Notes under the pieces: model-generated
What the model was told of the DNA's origin: nothing
Database searches by the model: none
Seen by the model: only the letters and a program-made list of their open reading frames with translations
Program-made: the position numbers and the translations under genes
Shown: one piece after another, positions 32,993 to 33,727 of the stretch
How the letters are laid out: each line of letters opens with the position of its first letter
How positions within the stretch are numbered: the first letter of the stretch is position 1
From: Candidatus Poribacteria bacterium
Lineage (GTDB): Bacteria; Abyssobacteria; SURF-5
Assembly (NCBI GenBank): GCA_016215705.1
Contig: JACRIR010000221.1
Coordinates: 1 to 33,727 of the forward strand
DNA: 33,727 nt
Reading direction: 5' to 3'

Positions 32993-33727
32993 CTAATCCT
33001 CGTTCAATCCGCACTCTTTGATCTTGTATAGAAGCGCTTTATAACTGATATCCAGGAGCTTGGCTGCCTTCCGTCGGTTCCAGCGCGTCTGTCGGAGCAC
33101 GCGCTCGATCATTACGCGCTCCGCCTGGCGCTGGGCGATTTTCGCCACTTCCTTCAAGGTCCCTTGTTCCGGCAGGTGAATATCCTCGCCATCGGGTTCT
33201 CGTGTATCGTCATTTTGGCCGCGAAGGTTTTTCGCTGCCGGCCGCGAGGCCTGGAACCTGACGATCTCCTCCTGCTCGTCGCCATATGACGCGTAGGAGC
33301 CGTTTTCCTTCTTCCGCATGAACTCGGAAATCAGCTGGCTCTCGTTCCCGAGGATCACGAACCGCTTGATGTTGTTCTCGAGCTCCCGCACGTTTCCCGG
33401 CCAGGAGTAGTTGAGGAACATATCGGTGAGACGGGGGGAGATCTTTGCCCGTTCGCGGTTGTACATCTCGGAATACCGCGTGAGGAAGTAATCGACCAGG
33501 AGCGGGATGTCGTCCTTGCGTTCGCGCAGGGGGGGCAGAACGATGTTCACCACATTGATCCGGTAGAACAGGTCGCGGCGGAAGCAGCTCTCTTCCACCA
33601 TCCGCTCCAGGTTCTTGTTGGTGGCGGTCAGTATCCGGCAGTTGACCTTGACCTCCCTTTCCCCGCCGATACGGAAGAACTGCTTCTCCTGGAGGACGTG
33701 GAGGAGCTTCGACTGCAGGTCCATGTG
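32993..33727 (-). CDS. Sigma-54 dependent regulator, C-terminal part (truncated by window edge)
   Basis: Only the last 244 or so codons are present and the frame runs off the right edge. The visible part is the end of the AAA+ sigma-54 activation domain (LQSKLLHVLQEKQFFRIGGE, ILTATNKNLE, FRRDLFYRINVVNIVLPPLR, ERKDDIPLLVDYFL, SWPGNVRELENNIKRFVIL), a linker and a Fis-type helix-turn-helix (RWNRRKAAKLLDISYKALLY). This is the NtrC family; the receiver or sensor domain would lie outside the window. It acts on DNA as an activator of sigma-54 promoters, and the strong candidate at 7198-7212 is a plausible target. It lies 60 bases upstream of the export lipoprotein gene, in the same direction. Confidence 0.93.
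   Translation of the reverse strand, partial: HMDLQSKLLHVLQEKQFFRIGGEREVKVNCRILTATNKNLERMVEESCFRRDLFYRINVVNIVLPPLRERKDDIPLLVDYFLTRYSEMYNRERAKISPRLTDMFLNYSWPGNVRELENNIKRFVILGNESQLISEFMRKKENGSYASYGDEQEEIVRFQASRPAAKNLRGQNDDTREPDGEDIHLPEQGTLKEVAKIAQRQAERVMIERVLRQTRWNRRKAAKLLDISYKALLYKIKECGLNED

Overview
This window is most of an exopolysaccharide (EPS) or capsule production locus from a GC-rich Gram-negative bacterium. An outer-membrane export lipoprotein and a beta-barrel protein show a diderm envelope. The sigma-54/Fis activator at the right edge and the overall gene style would fit a deltaproteobacterial (Desulfobacterota-like) host, but that placement is inference. There are no rRNA, tRNA, IS or CRISPR features. 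Coding is very dense: 19 of the 20 genes lie on the minus strand, read from right to left, and many overlap by 1-4 bases.

Layout in the direction of transcription. (1) 33727-32993: C-terminal part of a sigma-54 dependent (NtrC-type) regulator. (2) 32932-27128: the export and priming core, made of an SLBB export lipoprotein, an outer-membrane barrel, a Wzz/GNVR chain-length protein, a stand-alone BY-type tyrosine kinase and a WbaP/EpsB-type polyprenyl glycosylphosphotransferase. (3) 26985-20215: a modification cassette of FemAB/CelD-like and GNAT acyltransferases, a metallophosphoesterase, an ATP-grasp ligase, a NodB-type deacetylase and an unusual methyltransferase-like/APH-kinase fusion. (4) 20144-16103: the visibly AT-richer Wzx flippase, a divergent deacetylase-fold protein and the Wzy/O-antigen-ligase-type polymerase. 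(5) 16091-7366: four glycosyltransferases, a glutamine-dependent AsnB-like amidotransferase, another NodB-type deacetylase and UDP-GlcNAc 2-epimerase (WecB). (6) 7149-2989: two secreted right-handed beta-helix proteins and a final divergent deacetylase-like protein. On the plus strand, converging on this unit, 91-2970 encodes a large secreted protein with four golvesin-type domains, two PKD domains and an M23 (LytM) peptidase domain.

How it fits together: the phosphotransferase loads the first sugar on undecaprenyl phosphate, the GTs extend it (WecB supplies ManNAc), the modification enzymes deacetylate or acylate it, Wzx flips it, Wzy polymerises it, GNVR protein plus kinase set chain length, and the SLBB lipoprotein and barrel export it. 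The gene set resembles exosortase A (XrtA/PEP-CTERM) EPS loci, but no exosortase or PEP-CTERM protein is visible here.

The most useful regulatory observation is a very good sigma-54 -24/-12 promoter at 7198-7212, directly upstream of the beta-helix unit. Short direct repeats lie about 80-130 bases further upstream, where an activator would bind. Together with the sigma-54 activator at the far end of the locus, this suggests that the secreted beta-helix proteins are a separately switched output of the EPS system.
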